A stretch of DNA of 44,869 nt from Phycisphaerales bacterium UBA1845 (GCA_002338715.1 DDIR01000049.1:23926-68794); one strand, 5' to 3'; shown: positions 1 through 9,075, counted from the stretch's first letter. A program made the numbers and translations. Notes: a model not told the origin generated them from the sequence alone.

Positions 1-1154
1 AAGCAGCCGTAGCCGTAGCGGCCGACCATCGCTTTGCATGCGAGGATTTCGTCGTCGGTCACCGTTCGCACGATGCCGTTCATCACGTCAAGCGTGCGGA
101 GGCCCTTGGCCAGGTTGACCGGGCGGCCTATCTCAATGGCGCTGGCGACGGTCTTGGCTTTCTTGTGGGCTGCATCGAGTTCGTCGAAGTACTCGCAGAT
201 GCCTTGCGAATCAAACTTTCCATCGTTCCAGCGCATCTTGCGATTGTTCCATGCATCATCGAGCGTGCTGGCGCCGGCAGCGTTGATGATGGCGATGCGC
301 GGAATGTGGGGGATGAGCCCGAGCGCATGCAGTTCCATGAATGCCTTGCCGAACGCGCTGGAGTTTCCGAGGTTTCCGCCCGGCACGATGATCCAATCAG
401 GCACCTGCCAGTCGAGTCCCTCAAGAATCCGGAACATGATCGTCTTCTGTCCTTCAAGGCGAAACGGGTTCAGCGAATTCATCAGGTACACGTCGAGTTT
501 CTGGGCACACTCGACCGCGCGTTTCATGCATGCGTCAAAGTCGCCGGCGATCTGCAGCGTCAGCGCGCCATAGTCGAGCGCCTGGGCCAACTTGCCGAAC
601 GCGATCTTGCCTTCACCGACGAAGACGATCGCCTGCATCGGTTTGCCCGAATCGCCCGAGTGCGCGGCATAGACGCTCATCGCGGCGCTGGTGTTACCGG
701 TCGATGCGCATGCCACCCGCGAGCGATCCAGCTTTCGCGCGATGGTAAAAGCGGCCGTCATACCGTTGTCTTTGAAACTGCCGGTCGGGTTGAACCCTTC
801 GTACTGCAGGAACAAGCGCCCCGACTTCATGCCGATCTGTTTGGCGATCTGGTCGGCCTGTTGAAGGATGGTGCGACCTTCGCCGATGGTGGCAATTTCT
901 TCGACGGTCGCGAATGGCAGCAACTCGCGGAAGCGCCACACGCCCGAGAAGTCGGCTCGTGCCTCGACGGAGCGGCCCGGGGTCGTCCAGCGTCGGTTGA
1001 ACGTGTCGAGCGACTTGGGCACGGAGACCTTGTCCCAGTCGTAGGCGACGTCGAGCAGGTTGCCGCACTTGGGGCAGCCGAACAGCGGCTGACCGATGTC
1101 GAAGGTTTCGCCACAGTCGGCGTGGATGCATTTTTGATAGGCGGTTTCACTCAT
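1..1154 (-). CDS. thrC: Threonine synthase, 3' end cut by window edge
   Basis: Converts O-phosphohomoserine to threonine with PLP, the last step of threonine synthesis in the cytoplasm. The reading frame runs from ATG at 1154 to the window edge (384 codons seen, no stop). The N-terminus carries a zinc-ribbon-like Cys set (C9, C14, C27, C30) found in many long threonine synthases. The PLP-binding motif NPTGSFKDN is visible with Lys128, followed by a CASTGNTSAA stretch that fits the phosphate-binding loop of fold-type II PLP enzymes. The start is set by the zinc ribbon directly after MSETAYQK. The gene is alone on its strand here, and its upstream region holds an inverted pair of dispersed repeats. 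The family call is secure; the C-terminal part is outside the window. Confidence 0.95.
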   Translation of the reverse strand, partial: MSETAYQKCIHADCGETFDIGQPLFGCPKCGNLLDVAYDWDKVSVPKSLDTFNRRWTTPGRSVEARADFSGVWRFRELLPFATVEEIATIGEGRTILQQADQIAKQIGMKSGRLFLQYEGFNPTGSFKDNGMTAAFTIARKLDRSRVACASTGNTSAAMSVYAAHSGDSGKPMQAIVFVGEGKIAFGKLAQALDYGALTLQIAGDFDACMKRAVECAQKLDVYLMNSLNPFRLEGQKTIMFRILEGLDWQVPDWIIVPGGNLGNSSAFGKAFMELHALGLIPHIPRIAIINAAGASTLDDAWNNRKMRWNDGKFDSQGICEYFDELDAAHKKAKTVASAIEIGRPVNLAKGLRTLDVMNGIVRTVTDDEILACKAMVGRYGYGC

Positions 1155-1202
1155 GCCTTATGTGTACGGGATGGGGGCGGGTTTTACCAGTGTCGGCTGA
1201 TC

Positions 1203-1284
1203 CGTCACTCCCGCGCAGGCGGGAGTCCAGGGGAGGCGGCGTTTATCGTTGGATTCTGGATTCCCGCTTTCGCGGGAATGACGG
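1203..1284. repeat. Inverted pair of dispersed palindromic repeat C
   Basis: Two copies of a 28-bp palindrome (CGTCAYTCCCGCG ... CGGGARTCCAG type) lie in opposite orientation at 1203-1230 and 1256-1284, between thrC and the next gene. A further copy is at 29091-29118. This REP-like 'attcccgc...gcgggaat' type of repeat is common between genes in many bacteria. It may form a cruciform or RNA hairpin; no protein is encoded. Confidence 0.8.
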
Positions 1285-1428
1285 CATGGCGCGTGGGTTT
1301 AATGGCAACTGAGATTATTGGACGTGGTTCAGTCGGCCAGGGCAGGTTAAGGCGTTGGCCAACCGAACCGATGCATTCGATACTTGGGCGTCCGTCTGCG
1401 CATGGCGGCTGATATTGGGGGCGTGGCG

Positions 1429-2160
1429 ATGATTTCAGGAATCTCAAGCGAAGGCGTATCCATCAACGGGTTGATCTCTGCGCTGGGATCGTCACCGCGC
1501 GGTTGCTCCAGTTGCAGCGAAGATTCCACCAAGACGCAGGAAGCGCAGTCCACATCTCCAAACAAGTCCGAGCTCACCGAAGACGAACGCCGCGAAGTCG
1601 AAGAGCTCAAGAAGCGCGACGCCGAAGTTCGTCGCCACGAGCAAGCCCACAAAGCCGCTGCCGGTGGTCACGCCAAGGGTGGTCCGACGTTCAGTTACCA
1701 AACCGGTCCGGACGGTCGTCAATACGCCGTCGGTGGTGAAGTTCAGATCGATACCAGCGCAGTCTCAGGCGATCCCGACGCCACCATTCGCAAGATGCGC
1801 CAGATTCAACGTGCGGCCAACGCGCCGGCAGAACCATCGTCGCAGGATCGGCAGGTCGCCGCACAAGCAGCCGCCCAACTCCAAGCCGCCCAGCGTGAAA
1901 AAGCGGCAGAGCAAGCCGAGAAGGTTGCGGGTGGTCAGGCCAACAGCGCCGAGGAATCGCGACAGATTGGCAACGCGCAAGAAGTTCGGGCGCAGGAGTC
2001 GAAGATTCAGGACGCTCAGGCAAGCGACGCACGCGGTCTTGAACCTGCCGGTGGGCGCGCGGCTGAAAATGCGTCGAATGCGGCGGCTGCGAAGTTGTAT
2101 GAAGGGTTGCAGGCGCAGGATGGTCCCAAGCCCGGCCGGTTCATCGACGTTGCGGCTTGA
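1429..2160 (+). CDS. SprA-related putative metalloprotease (CJM1_0395-like family)
   Basis: A 243-aa protein of the SprA-related family often labelled putative metalloprotease. The family signature is visible in the middle: a Glu/Lys-rich segment ([20 protein letters not shown]), then [19 protein letters not shown], then a Tyr/Gly-rich stretch ending in [10 protein letters not shown], and [16 protein letters not shown]. The HEQAH pentad resembles a zincin HExxH helix, so a zinc peptidase role is plausible but unproven. The last third is Ala/Gln-rich, probably coiled or disordered. ATG 1429 is chosen because GGGGG lies just upstream; an ATG at 1402 and a TTG at 1384 are possible earlier starts. 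The gene converges with gcvPA, and the short gap holds a solo arm of repeat B. Confidence 0.8.
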   Translation: MISGISSEGVSINGLISALGSSPRGCSSCSEDSTKTQEAQSTSPNKSELTEDERREVEELKKRDAEVRRHEQAHKAAAGGHAKGGPTFSYQTGPDGRQYAVGGEVQIDTSAVSGDPDATIRKMRQIQRAANAPAEPSSQDRQVAAQAAAQLQAAQREKAAEQAEKVAGGQANSAEESRQIGNAQEVRAQESKIQDAQASDARGLEPAGGRAAENASNAAAAKLYEGLQAQDGPKPGRFIDVAA

Positions 2161-2175
2161 TTCTTTTGCGCTTTT

Positions 2176-2198
2176 CACTGATCACAGAGCAGTGGCAC
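2176..2198. repeat. Solo arm of repeat B (CACTGxTCACAGAGCAGTGGCAC)
   Basis: A 23-bp sequence differing at one base from the right arm of the paired repeats at 20633-20705 and 39768-39841. Here it stands alone between two convergent genes. The arm is itself nearly palindromic (CACTGCTC/GAGCAGTG), so it could act as a weak bidirectional terminator or be a relic of a full element. Confidence 0.75.
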
Positions 2199-2224
2199 GT
2201 CTTGGATTTCAATTCGTCTGATTG

Positions 2225-3562
2225 TTAGATGCTGGCCAGGGTTTCGACCAGTTTGTCGATCTCGGCTTTCGTGCGCTTTTCGGTCACCGCGACTGCGAAG
2301 CAATCGTCCATTTCCCTAAACCACTTTCGCATCGGCACGCCCGCGAGGATCCCTTTGTCGTGGCAGGCGTCGAGGACTTTCGTTACGTCGTTTGTGGTTT
2401 GCACGACGAATTCCTTGAAGAACGGTCCGTCGAACTTCAGCGAGTAATTCGGCAGCGCGGCGATCTGCTCGGCCGCATAGTGCGCTTTGTCAAAACAGAG
2501 CGATGCGATCTTGCCCAGGCCGTTCTTACCGACAGCCGTCATGTAAACCGTCGCCCGCATGGCCATCAACCCCTGATTGGTGCAGACGTTGCTGGTCGCG
2601 CGTTCGCGTTTGATATGTTGCTCGCGGGTCTGCAAAACGAGGCAGTATCCGCGGTTGCCATGTTCATCATGGGCGACGCCAACCACGCGGCCGGGCATCT
2701 TGCGAAGGTACGTTTCGCGGGCGGCGAAGAATCCAAGATACGGCGCACCGTACTGCAGCGGCAAACCCAGCGGCTGACCTTCACCGATGACGATGTCCGC
2801 GCCGAAATCACCAGGACGCTTGACGATGCCAGCCGCCAACGGATCGAACGAAACAATCGCCAGCGCACCGACTGCATGGGCGGCTTCGATCAACGGTTCG
2901 ATGTCGTTCAACTGACCGAAGAAGTCGGGATATTGAATGAGTACCGCGGCGGTCTTGTCATCGAGGGCTTTGGCGAGCGCGGCGGCATCGGGAACGCCAT
3001 CACCCGAAAGCGCCGATTCGATCGTCAATTCCTGCTGCTGTCCATACGTTTGAAGCGTCTCGACCGTGTCGGGATGGCAGCGGGTGGCCAAAACGATCTT
3101 GGTTCGACCGGTCGCGCTCTTGGCCAACATCGCAGCTTCCGCGGCGGCAGACGCACCGTCATAAAGCGACGCGTTGGCGATGTCCATCCCGGTCAATTCG
3201 CAGATCATCGTCTGGAATTCATAAAACGCCTGAAGCACACCCTGCGACGCTTCGGCTTGGTAGGGCGTGTACGCAGTGAGGAATTCGCCGCGCATCGCGA
3301 GGCTGTCCACCACCGTCGGAACGAAATGGTCGTACGCGCCGCATCCGAGGAAACAGGTCATCTGCGTTGCGTCGCGATTCTTACCGGCGAGTTGCCCGAT
3401 TTCCGCGAGCAGTTCCATCTCGCTGCAGCCGGCAGGTATATCAAGATCGCCGCTGAAGCGTTGATCCTTGGGGATGGGAGCGAAGAGCGCCTCGATGCTG
3501 TCTGCACCGATGGCTTCGAGCATGTGCTTTTCATCCCGGTCGCTGATCTGTGTGTAGTCCAT
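2225..3562 (-). CDS. gcvPA: Glycine dehydrogenase (aminomethyl-transferring) subunit 1
   Basis: First subunit of the two-part P protein of the glycine cleavage system, which decarboxylates glycine and passes the aminomethyl group to the lipoyl H protein. The protein is 445 aa, the usual length for GcvPA, and has the family signatures FLGCGAYDHFVP, TAYTPYQAEASQGVLQAFYEFQ and ELTGMDIANASLYDGA. The PLP lysine is expected on subunit 2 (gcvPB), which is not in this window, nor are gcvT or gcvH. ATG 3562 is chosen because AGGA lies about 8 nt upstream and the family begins near MDYTQISD; the open frame extends to 3616. It lies just downstream of the OB/HD exonuclease gene on the same strand (57 nt gap), so the two may be co-transcribed. 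Confidence 0.95.
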   Translation of the reverse strand: MDYTQISDRDEKHMLEAIGADSIEALFAPIPKDQRFSGDLDIPAGCSEMELLAEIGQLAGKNRDATQMTCFLGCGAYDHFVPTVVDSLAMRGEFLTAYTPYQAEASQGVLQAFYEFQTMICELTGMDIANASLYDGASAAAEAAMLAKSATGRTKIVLATRCHPDTVETLQTYGQQQELTIESALSGDGVPDAAALAKALDDKTAAVLIQYPDFFGQLNDIEPLIEAAHAVGALAIVSFDPLAAGIVKRPGDFGADIVIGEGQPLGLPLQYGAPYLGFFAARETYLRKMPGRVVGVAHDEHGNRGYCLVLQTREQHIKRERATSNVCTNQGLMAMRATVYMTAVGKNGLGKIASLCFDKAHYAAEQIAALPNYSLKFDGPFFKEFVVQTTNDVTKVLDACHDKGILAGVPMRKWFREMDDCFAVAVTEKRTKAEIDKLVETLASI

Positions 3563-3619
3563 CGATGATCCTGTCACCTTCGTCGATTGTTGCAATCGAA
3601 CTTTTGTTGAAACCACCGT

Positions 3620-4714
3620 TTATGCTTCAGGGCGATCGCCCAGCACGTCAGTCTTGAACACCTTTGTACCCAGCAGGTGATTGTAATTCGTCCAATTCGC
3701 GCTTTTGTCACGATCGGATTCGATCAACCCGACGTAGGTGTTGAGCTTCGCGTCGAGGTTGTCGATGTGATGAATCGCCACCGCTTCCGGAGTGGCGGGA
3801 ATCTTCGGGCTGCCGAACTCGTACGTTCCATGGTGCGACAGGACAATGTGTTGCAGCGCGGTCTTGATTTGTTCGGGGAACGGTTTGCCCGTTTCCTTTT
3901 CAATCGCCGCACACTTCTGCTCGATCCAATTTGCTGCGATGAACAGGTGCCCGAGCAACTGCCCGTTGTCCGAATAGGTGAACGCCGTCTCGCAACGCAG
4001 CTCTTCGGTCTTGCCGATGTCGTGAAGGAACAAGCCGGCCAACACCAGATCGAGACTGACCTGCGGGTAACGCGGAATCACCAGAAGGGCGATCTCGAGT
4101 AAGTTCAGCGTATGCTCGCAAAGCCCGCCGATGTATGCGTGGTGCATGTTGGCCGCGGCTGGCGATCGCTTGAACTGCGCCACCAGCGCTTCGTCGGTGA
4201 CAAACTGCTTGATCAGCAGTTGCACGTCTTTGTTCTTGATCGACCGGAGAATTTCCAGCGTACGGTTCCAGAGCTCATCGACGTTGTGCGTCGTCGCGGG
4301 GAGGAAATCGGCGAAGTCGATCTTGTCTTCATCGACCGGACGAATCGCGTCGATGATAAACTGCATGTTGCCTTTGTAGTTTTCCGCACGACCCTTGAGC
4401 TCGATGAATCCGCCTTCGGGCATGTTGTTGTAGAGAATCTCCGACGCCTGCCACATGCGGGCGGGAATCTGACCGGTGCGATCCTTCAATACGGCGTGGA
4501 TATACAAGCCGCCATTCGTCGTCGTTCGCAGGTCTTTCGACGAAATGAGAAACACCTGCGAATCAACGTTGTCACCAGCTTTCAGGTCGGCAATGTATCT
4601 TTTACTCATCGGCATCGGTTTCCCATAGAAAGGCCTCGAAGACAGTCCGGGACTGTATGGCATCGCCCCGGTCGATTCAAGGCCAGCCGTCTGCTTCGAC
4701 AGATAGTCCGACAT
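3620..4714 (-). CDS. OB-fold/HD-domain 3'-5' exoribonuclease, YhaM-like
   Basis: Resembles the YhaM family of Mn-dependent 3'-5' exonucleases that trim RNA or single-stranded DNA. An N-terminal OB-fold begins near SKRYIADLKAGD and contains LKDRTGQIPARMWQ, and a C-terminal HD domain contains GGLCEHTLNLLE, AGLFLHDIGKTEEL and LSHHGTYEFGSP, with the metal-binding His/Asp residues in place. The open frame starts at ATG 4714 (364 aa), 14 nt after the stop of the upstream ygiQ-like gene. Family members usually start right at the OB fold, so ATG 4615 or 4609 (GGGA 6-10 nt upstream) may be the true start; the extra 33-35 residues are low-complexity and unlike the family. Likely one transcription unit with the radical SAM gene upstream and gcvPA downstream. 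Confidence 0.85.
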   Translation of the reverse strand: MSDYLSKQTAGLESTGAMPYSPGLSSRPFYGKPMPMSKRYIADLKAGDNVDSQVFLISSKDLRTTTNGGLYIHAVLKDRTGQIPARMWQASEILYNNMPEGGFIELKGRAENYKGNMQFIIDAIRPVDEDKIDFADFLPATTHNVDELWNRTLEILRSIKNKDVQLLIKQFVTDEALVAQFKRSPAAANMHHAYIGGLCEHTLNLLEIALLVIPRYPQVSLDLVLAGLFLHDIGKTEELRCETAFTYSDNGQLLGHLFIAANWIEQKCAAIEKETGKPFPEQIKTALQHIVLSHHGTYEFGSPKIPATPEAVAIHHIDNLDAKLNTYVGLIESDRDKSANWTNYNHLLGTKVFKTDVLGDRPEA

Positions 4715-4728
4715 CGCGGGTCGATTCG

Positions 4729-6735
4729 TTACTTCGACCGCCGTTTACGCGTACGCCTGCGCGCGGTTGAGCGGCCCGGGCGATAACCGGCATTGAGTTT
4801 CTTTTCGCGGTCGGCAGAGTGGTAATGGTCGTCATCGCGGAAGCTGCGGGTGGCCTGCTGGCGACGGGCTTCGATCGCGGCTTTGGGCGGGTTCGATGGA
4901 ATCAACGCATCGCATCCGTCGCCGATCAGGTCGGAGCGGCCAGAATTGAGCAGGGCTTTTCGGACGAGGAAGTAATTCTCCGGTTTGAAGAACTGCATCA
5001 GCGCCCGCTGGAATTTGCGATCGCGGAGATGCTTGGCGACGAACACGGGTTTCATGCTCATCGGATCGAGCCCGGTGTGATACATGCACGTGGCGATGTC
5101 CATCGGCGCGGGGATGAAGTCCTGCACCTGGTCGGGGCGATACCCGTTTTGCTTCAGGAAGATCGCCAGGTCGATCATCGACTCGACGGAACTGCCCGGA
5201 TGCGCGGTGATGAAGTAAGGCACGAGGTACTGCTTCTTACCGGCTTTTGCGGATGCGTCCTTGAACGCATCGGCGAATCCGGCGAAGTCGTTGATGTCGG
5301 GCTTCTTCATCATGCGAAGGGTCGTCGGGTCGGTGTGCTCGGGGGCGACCTTCAAATGCCCGCCGACATGGTGCTCGGTCAACTCCTGCATGTATTCAGG
5401 CGAAAGCTGAGCCAGGTCCATCCGCACTCCGCTGGCCACGAACACTTTTTTGATGCCATCGACCTCGCGCGACTCACGCATCACGTCGATGAGCGGGGCG
5501 TGGTCGGTACCGAGTAGCGAACACACCGTCGGATGCACGCACGAAAGTCGCCGGCACTTCGCTTCGATCTCGGGCCGTGTGCAGCGCATCTCATACATGT
5601 TCGCGGTCGGTCCGCCGATGTCGCTGATCACACCCTTGAAATTTTTATCCTGCGTAAGTCCTTTCACTTCGCGAATGATCGAATCCTTCGACCGCGACTG
5701 AATCGTTCGGCCCTGGTGCATGGTGATCGAGCAGAACGTGCACCCGCCAAAGCATCCGCGCATGATCGTCACCGAATCTTTGACCACCTCGAACGCGGGG
5801 ATGCGGTCTTTGTATGAAGGATGCGCCCGACGCGTATACGGCAGGTCGTAGTAGCGGTCCATGTCGGCTTGCGAAACTGGCAAACGCGGCGGATTGCACA
5901 CGACGGCTTGTCGATCGTGATATTGCACCAGCGTCTTGGCGTTGTATGGATTCGTCTCGACGTGATAGAGACGCGTCGCCCGGGCGAACTCGGTCAGGTC
6001 GCTCTTGACGTCTTCGTATGATGGCAGTGTCACGACATCGGGACCAGCCGGCGCACTTTCGCTGGCGCCGCAGACGTAAGCCACCCCGCGCGCGTTGCGC
6101 AAATCCTTCACCGTTTCGCCAGCCGCCAGTCGTTGCGCTATTTCGACGATGGCGTCTTCACCCATGCCATACGCGATCAGGTCGGCTTTCGCGTCGAGCA
6201 GGATCGACCGCATCACTTTGTCAGACCAGTAGTCGTAGTGGGCCAACCGCCGTAGCGATGCTTCGACTCCGCCGGCGATGATCGGCACACCCTTGTACGC
6301 TTCGCGGGCACGTTGGCAGTAGGGCTTCGTTGCGCGGTCGGGCCGCAGACCAATCCGCCCGCCGGGAGAATACGCGTCGTCGTTGCGCACTTTGCGGCTT
6401 GCGGTGTAGTGGTTGATCATCGAGTCCATGTTGCCCGCACTGATCGCGAAGAACAGGTTGGGCCGGCCAAACTCCTTCCACGGCTCGCAGCTATGCCAAT
6501 CGGGTTGAGCCAGCACGCCGACGCGGAACCCATGCGCCTCCAGCAATCGGCAGAGAATGCCAGCCGCAAACGCCGGATGATCGACGTATGCGTCGCCCGA
6601 GACGAAGACGACGTCCACCGAGTCCCACCCGCGGTCGAGCATTTCCTGGCGGTTCATCGGAAGGGGAGGCGTCTGCACCGGCGCAAACTGGTCCAGCGCA
6701 ATCGAAAACGAATTTGAACTGTTGTCAGAAACCAT
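4729..6735 (-). CDS. ygiQ: YgiQ family radical SAM protein
   Basis: A radical SAM protein of the YgiQ (UPF0313) family; its reaction is unknown. The protein is 668 aa from ATG 6735. The N-terminal half has the family landmarks [28 protein letters not shown] and [18 protein letters not shown] (cobalamin-binding-like fold). The catalytic cluster motif is [10 protein letters not shown], with C328, C332 and C335 to bind the 4Fe-4S cluster and SAM. A C-terminal Arg/Lys-rich tail ends the protein. The open frame reaches 6954, but the extra 73 residues do not match the family, run through a dispersed repeat at 6890-6921, and are probably not translated. First gene of a likely three-gene minus-strand unit. 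Confidence 0.92.
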   Translation of the reverse strand: MVSDNSSNSFSIALDQFAPVQTPPLPMNRQEMLDRGWDSVDVVFVSGDAYVDHPAFAAGILCRLLEAHGFRVGVLAQPDWHSCEPWKEFGRPNLFFAISAGNMDSMINHYTASRKVRNDDAYSPGGRIGLRPDRATKPYCQRAREAYKGVPIIAGGVEASLRRLAHYDYWSDKVMRSILLDAKADLIAYGMGEDAIVEIAQRLAAGETVKDLRNARGVAYVCGASESAPAGPDVVTLPSYEDVKSDLTEFARATRLYHVETNPYNAKTLVQYHDRQAVVCNPPRLPVSQADMDRYYDLPYTRRAHPSYKDRIPAFEVVKDSVTIMRGCFGGCTFCSITMHQGRTIQSRSKDSIIREVKGLTQDKNFKGVISDIGGPTANMYEMRCTRPEIEAKCRRLSCVHPTVCSLLGTDHAPLIDVMRESREVDGIKKVFVASGVRMDLAQLSPEYMQELTEHHVGGHLKVAPEHTDPTTLRMMKKPDINDFAGFADAFKDASAKAGKKQYLVPYFITAHPGSSVESMIDLAIFLKQNGYRPDQVQDFIPAPMDIATCMYHTGLDPMSMKPVFVAKHLRDRKFQRALMQFFKPENYFLVRKALLNSGRSDLIGDGCDALIPSNPPKAAIEARRQQATRSFRDDDHYHSADREKKLNAGYRPGRSTARRRTRKRRSK

Positions 6736-6889
6736 ATGAATATCATCCGCGAGGTCACCGTTGGCCGAAGGCTGCAGAGCAAACGCAAAGCAACCCAAGG
6801 GGACCGAGGGCAACCGGCCTTGGACGCCCGATCGGGCGTTGTCGAGTAAGCACGGAGTATAGCAGAAAACGAAAGCCATGACGAGCGCA

Positions 6890-6921
6890 GGGTGCCCCGC
6901 CCTTCCAAGGTGGGGGACTGA
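6890..6921. repeat. Dispersed palindromic repeat D, copy 1
   Basis: A 32-bp GC-rich element (GGGTGCCCCGCCCTTCC ... GTGGGGGACTGA) in the leader region of the YgiQ gene. An opposite-orientation copy differing by about one base sits inside the tRNA array at 39324-39355. It is a short interspersed repeat with no coding role seen. Confidence 0.75.
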
Positions 6922-7012
6922 CAAATAGCGGACCAAACAACGCAATCCGCCCACAACCTTTCCAGGCAGATAACGCAGTGATAAACGGCTGAAACCCCGC
7001 TAGAATCCAGAA

Positions 7013-7543
7013 ATGGATTGGATCCGCCACGTCTTCTACCGGGTGTTCAGCATCCTCATCATCACAATCAGCGCAATGTCTGCCACGCAACTGGGATTCT
7101 GGTTGCTCGGACGTTGGGGGGCATTCTGCGGAGCATTCTTCGGAATGCTCTTTGGGGGCATCCTCAGCGCACTGGCCAATACGTGGCTGTTTTGCCCATC
7201 GATGAAGAAGTTCAAATCGATGAAAGAGGAAGAACTGTGGTCGATGGTCAAGGCGGCTGACTGGACGTTCGAGCATACCTTGGCGTTTCGCAATTTAGCC
7301 GCCCGAGGCGAAGACGTCAGCGGCGAGTTGCCCCGCATCGTGAGCATGTTGAATTCCGACGACATGCGCAAGCGTGTTCTTGGTTGGGTTGCGTTTCGTG
7401 ACGTGTTCAAAGAAGAGCTGAAACTCGCCGAGGGTTACTCACCATACCGATCGAGCTTCACGTGCCGAGCGAAAATCAAATTGCTGACGCGAGTGATCGG
7501 TGAAAAGGAAGTTGAGGCAGCCGGCAAAGTCGGTTCGGATTGA
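7013..7543 (+). CDS. Hypothetical two-helix membrane protein
   Basis: A 176-aa protein not assigned to a family. Residues about 8-30 (VFYRVFSILIITISAMSATQ) and 35-60 (GRWGAFCGAFFGMLFGGIL) are hydrophobic, with Gly-rich packing in the second, so two membrane helices are likely. The rest is a soluble cytoplasmic domain rich in charged residues (MKKFKSMKEEELWSMVKAAD, RGEDVSGELPRIV, KRVLGWVAFRDVF), which looks helical. ATG 7013 has only a weak upstream purine stretch. It stands between the divergent ygiQ-like gene and the tRNA-Sec gene. Function unknown. Confidence 0.7.
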   Translation: MDWIRHVFYRVFSILIITISAMSATQLGFWLLGRWGAFCGAFFGMLFGGILSALANTWLFCPSMKKFKSMKEEELWSMVKAADWTFEHTLAFRNLAARGEDVSGELPRIVSMLNSDDMRKRVLGWVAFRDVFKEELKLAEGYSPYRSSFTCRAKIKLLTRVIGEKEVEAAGKVGSD

Positions 7544-7581
7544 TTCAAATCCCCACGACGGGTAGATTGAAGAACCACCAA

Positions 7582-7677
7582 GGGGGTGTCCGGACGCCTG
7601 GTGGGTTCCGCGGCCTTCAAAGCCGTTGGCGGGTCGTCAAAGCGGCTCGCGGTGGGTTCGATTCCCATCCACCCCCG
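7582..7677 (+). tRNA. selC: tRNA-Sec (anticodon TCA)
   Basis: A 96-nt class II tRNA. Acceptor GGGGGTG (7582-7588) pairs with CACCCCC (7670-7676), discriminator G7677. Anticodon stem CGGC/GCCG encloses loop CTTCAAA with anticodon TCA at 7617-7619. The long variable arm has an 8-bp stem (GCGGGTCG / CGGCTCGC, loop TCAAAG). T-arm GTGGG-TTCGATT-CCCAT. The TCA anticodon, the long extra arm and the length are those of selenocysteine tRNA. The eighth acceptor pair (T7589/C7669) is mismatched, and the D stem (GGACGCC/GGGTTCC) pairs only with two mismatches or bulges, so it may be divergent. CCA is not encoded. It implies SelA, SelB and SelD elsewhere in the genome. Confidence 0.85.
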
Positions 7678-7698
7678 TTGCATCGAAATGGGCCGGCG

Positions 7699-8076
7699 AT
7701 GTTCATACGATTCGAGACATACCAAAAAAATGACGAAGCGAATTCGCGGCTTGGCGTTTTCCAAGCGGCTTATGAATTGCGCGATACGGGGAAATTGGAG
7801 GGGCACGAGCTGGACTGGCTTCGCGAATCTCTGGGGTGGCTTGAAAGGAATCTTGAGTTGCCAAAAGTCCTAAGCAACGAAGGAACGCAACGGGCGATCT
7901 CATGGTTCCGTTCGACGGCGAATGAGCCGATCCAGAAAGTCAGAGACATGGCCGCTCTGCTCGAGGTTAATGACGTTCACGTTCGGATGGTAAAAACGAA
8001 CGATCCCGGTACCGTCATTTACGAAGATGATTGGCAAGTGGTAGCCGTCCCGCGAAAAAGGAAAAAGCGAAAGTAG
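7699..8076 (+). CDS. Hypothetical protein next to tRNA-Sec
   Basis: A 125-aa soluble protein starting at ATG 7699, only 21 nt after the tRNA-Sec. The sequence has an amphipathic N-terminal half (RLGVFQAAYELRDTGKLEGH, LDWLRESLGWLERNL) and a basic C-terminus (AVPRKRKKRK). The pattern of a small all-alpha N-terminal part, then ISWFRSTANEPIQKVRDMAALLE and VHVRMVKTNDPGTVIYED, recurs in small orphan proteins of polymorphic-toxin immunity islands in my memory, but I cannot name a family. The open frame extends upstream to 7540 through the tRNA and is not credible there. A palindromic repeat follows 10 nt after the stop. Confidence 0.75.
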   Translation: MFIRFETYQKNDEANSRLGVFQAAYELRDTGKLEGHELDWLRESLGWLERNLELPKVLSNEGTQRAISWFRSTANEPIQKVRDMAALLEVNDVHVRMVKTNDPGTVIYEDDWQVVAVPRKRKKRK

Positions 8077-8086
8077 TTCGGTGTAC

Positions 8087-8104
8087 GGTGCGGTTCAACG
8101 CACC
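8087..8104. repeat. Palindromic repeat A (GGTGCG...CGCACC)
   Basis: GGTGCG-GTTCAA-CGCACC hairpin between two small genes. One of about ten related copies in the window that sit at the ends of genes; the fuller form is preceded by TAG and followed by TGCTGA. Confidence 0.85.
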
Positions 8105-8123
8105 TGTTAGAGGGTTTTCGCAA

Positions 8124-8561
8124 ATGTCATCACCTTCCAGATACCCAGCCGTCCTCGACGCCAGCCAAGTCGGCGAGTACCCCGCATCGGCAAAATCAGG
8201 CGGCGGGTACGTGTGGGATGCCGTGCTTGAGTATCGCGTGTGGTGCCATCCCGAACGAGGAGCCAAACGCCTTGATGGAGGCAACGATTATTTCTTCGCC
8301 TTTGCTTCCTACGAGGAGGCCTTCGAATTCTCGCAGGTAACAAAAGGCGCCGAGGAGCCGTTGGCGCTGATCCTCCAGGAGGAACACATCAACGAACCGG
8401 AACCAGGAAAATTTGTACATGTGAAAGAGCGACGCGTCACAGAGTGGCCGGTTGAATTTCTCAGCCGCCCAAGGCGCACCGCGAATGCGATTCCCGATTT
8501 CCTATCGCCCGATGCGCCGCCGAACCGGCTGGACATTCTGCGAGGGATCGCCAGACAATAG
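8124..8561 (+). CDS. Conserved hypothetical protein (often mislabelled GCN5-like acetyltransferase)
   Basis: A 145-aa soluble protein of a widespread, well-conserved family. Recognised by YPAVLDASQVGEYPASAK, GGYVWDAVLEYRVWCHPERG, DYFFAFASYEEAFEFS, EEPLALILQEEHI, KERRVTEWPVEFLSRPRR and the tail FLSPDAPPNRLDILRG. From memory such proteins are auto-annotated as GCN5 family acetyltransferase, but I see no GNAT acetyl-CoA loop (R/QxxGxG/A), so the name is doubtful. ATG 8124 is set by the family N-terminus; the frame runs open to 8031. Between two palindromic repeats in the small-gene island. Confidence 0.85.
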   Translation: MSSPSRYPAVLDASQVGEYPASAKSGGGYVWDAVLEYRVWCHPERGAKRLDGGNDYFFAFASYEEAFEFSQVTKGAEEPLALILQEEHINEPEPGKFVHVKERRVTEWPVEFLSRPRRTANAIPDFLSPDAPPNRLDILRGIARQ

Positions 8562-8612
8562 CGACGAAGAATGCAGCCTGGACCTTTCATTGAGAATTCG
8601 CCACGGTAACAC

Positions 8613-8630
8613 AGTGCGGCGAGCCGCACC
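8613..8630. repeat. Palindromic repeat A, minus orientation
   Basis: AGTGCGGC-GAG-CCGCACC, continuing into CTACCCGC. Read on the minus strand it is the usual TAGGGTGCGGC...GCCGCACT form of repeat A. It lies between two plus-strand genes. Confidence 0.8.
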
Positions 8631-8682
8631 CTACCCGCTCAATCGTCTTGAATCGAAGCCATCGGACGTAGAGAATCCGACA

Positions 8683-9033
8683 ATGTCCATTACTCCATCA
8701 GACGCAGAAAGAATACTTGCTCGAAAGCTTGAGGCTGAAGTTGCAGACCTCAATGAACGCGAAGAGATCATTCGCGAACTTGCAAGATATGGCGAACTCG
8801 AACACGAGGGAGAGATACCCCGCGTCCGTTTGGCAATCATCAAGGGGGCGGGAATGAACCTTACTGAGATCAGGGATTTGGTTGAAGCCGCGAAGACGGA
8901 CTACCGCGATGTTCTATCCTGGGCTGAGTATCCGAACCAAGTGAACATTTGGAACAAGACGATATCTGAGCAAGAGTTGCGTCGTTTACAGGCCCTCGAT
9001 CTTGAACAATATGAACAATGGCTGGCGAAGTAG
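8683..9033 (+). CDS. Hypothetical small helical protein
   Basis: A 116-aa protein, almost wholly charged and helical: DAERILARKLEAEVADLNERE, EIIRELARYGELEHEG, then IRDLVEAAKTDYRDVLSWAEYP and ISEQELRRLQALDLEQYEQWLAK. I do not recognise a family. The segment IIKGAGMNLTEIRDLVEAAKTDYRDV resembles small DUF-type proteins where a helix-turn-helix is followed by an acidic patch. ATG 8683 is chosen because the frame before it crosses the palindromic repeat at 8613-8630. Part of the accessory island. Confidence 0.7.
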   Translation: MSITPSDAERILARKLEAEVADLNEREEIIRELARYGELEHEGEIPRVRLAIIKGAGMNLTEIRDLVEAAKTDYRDVLSWAEYPNQVNIWNKTISEQELRRLQALDLEQYEQWLAK

Positions 9034-9075
9034 TGTGCGGATCACCGTAGGTGCTATATTTGGAATTCAGATGCA

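Noticed and set aside
165..1412. 415-codon plus-strand open frame over thrC
   Set aside because: It lies opposite the clear threonine synthase frame; its translation shows no domain and reads through the repeat C pair.
2222..3568. 448-codon plus-strand frame over gcvPA
   Set aside because: Exactly antisense to a strongly conserved enzyme; high G+C third positions often create such shadow frames.
7540..7698. Upstream extension of the gene after tRNA-Sec
   Set aside because: The extension translates the tRNA itself; ATG 7699 is the sensible start.
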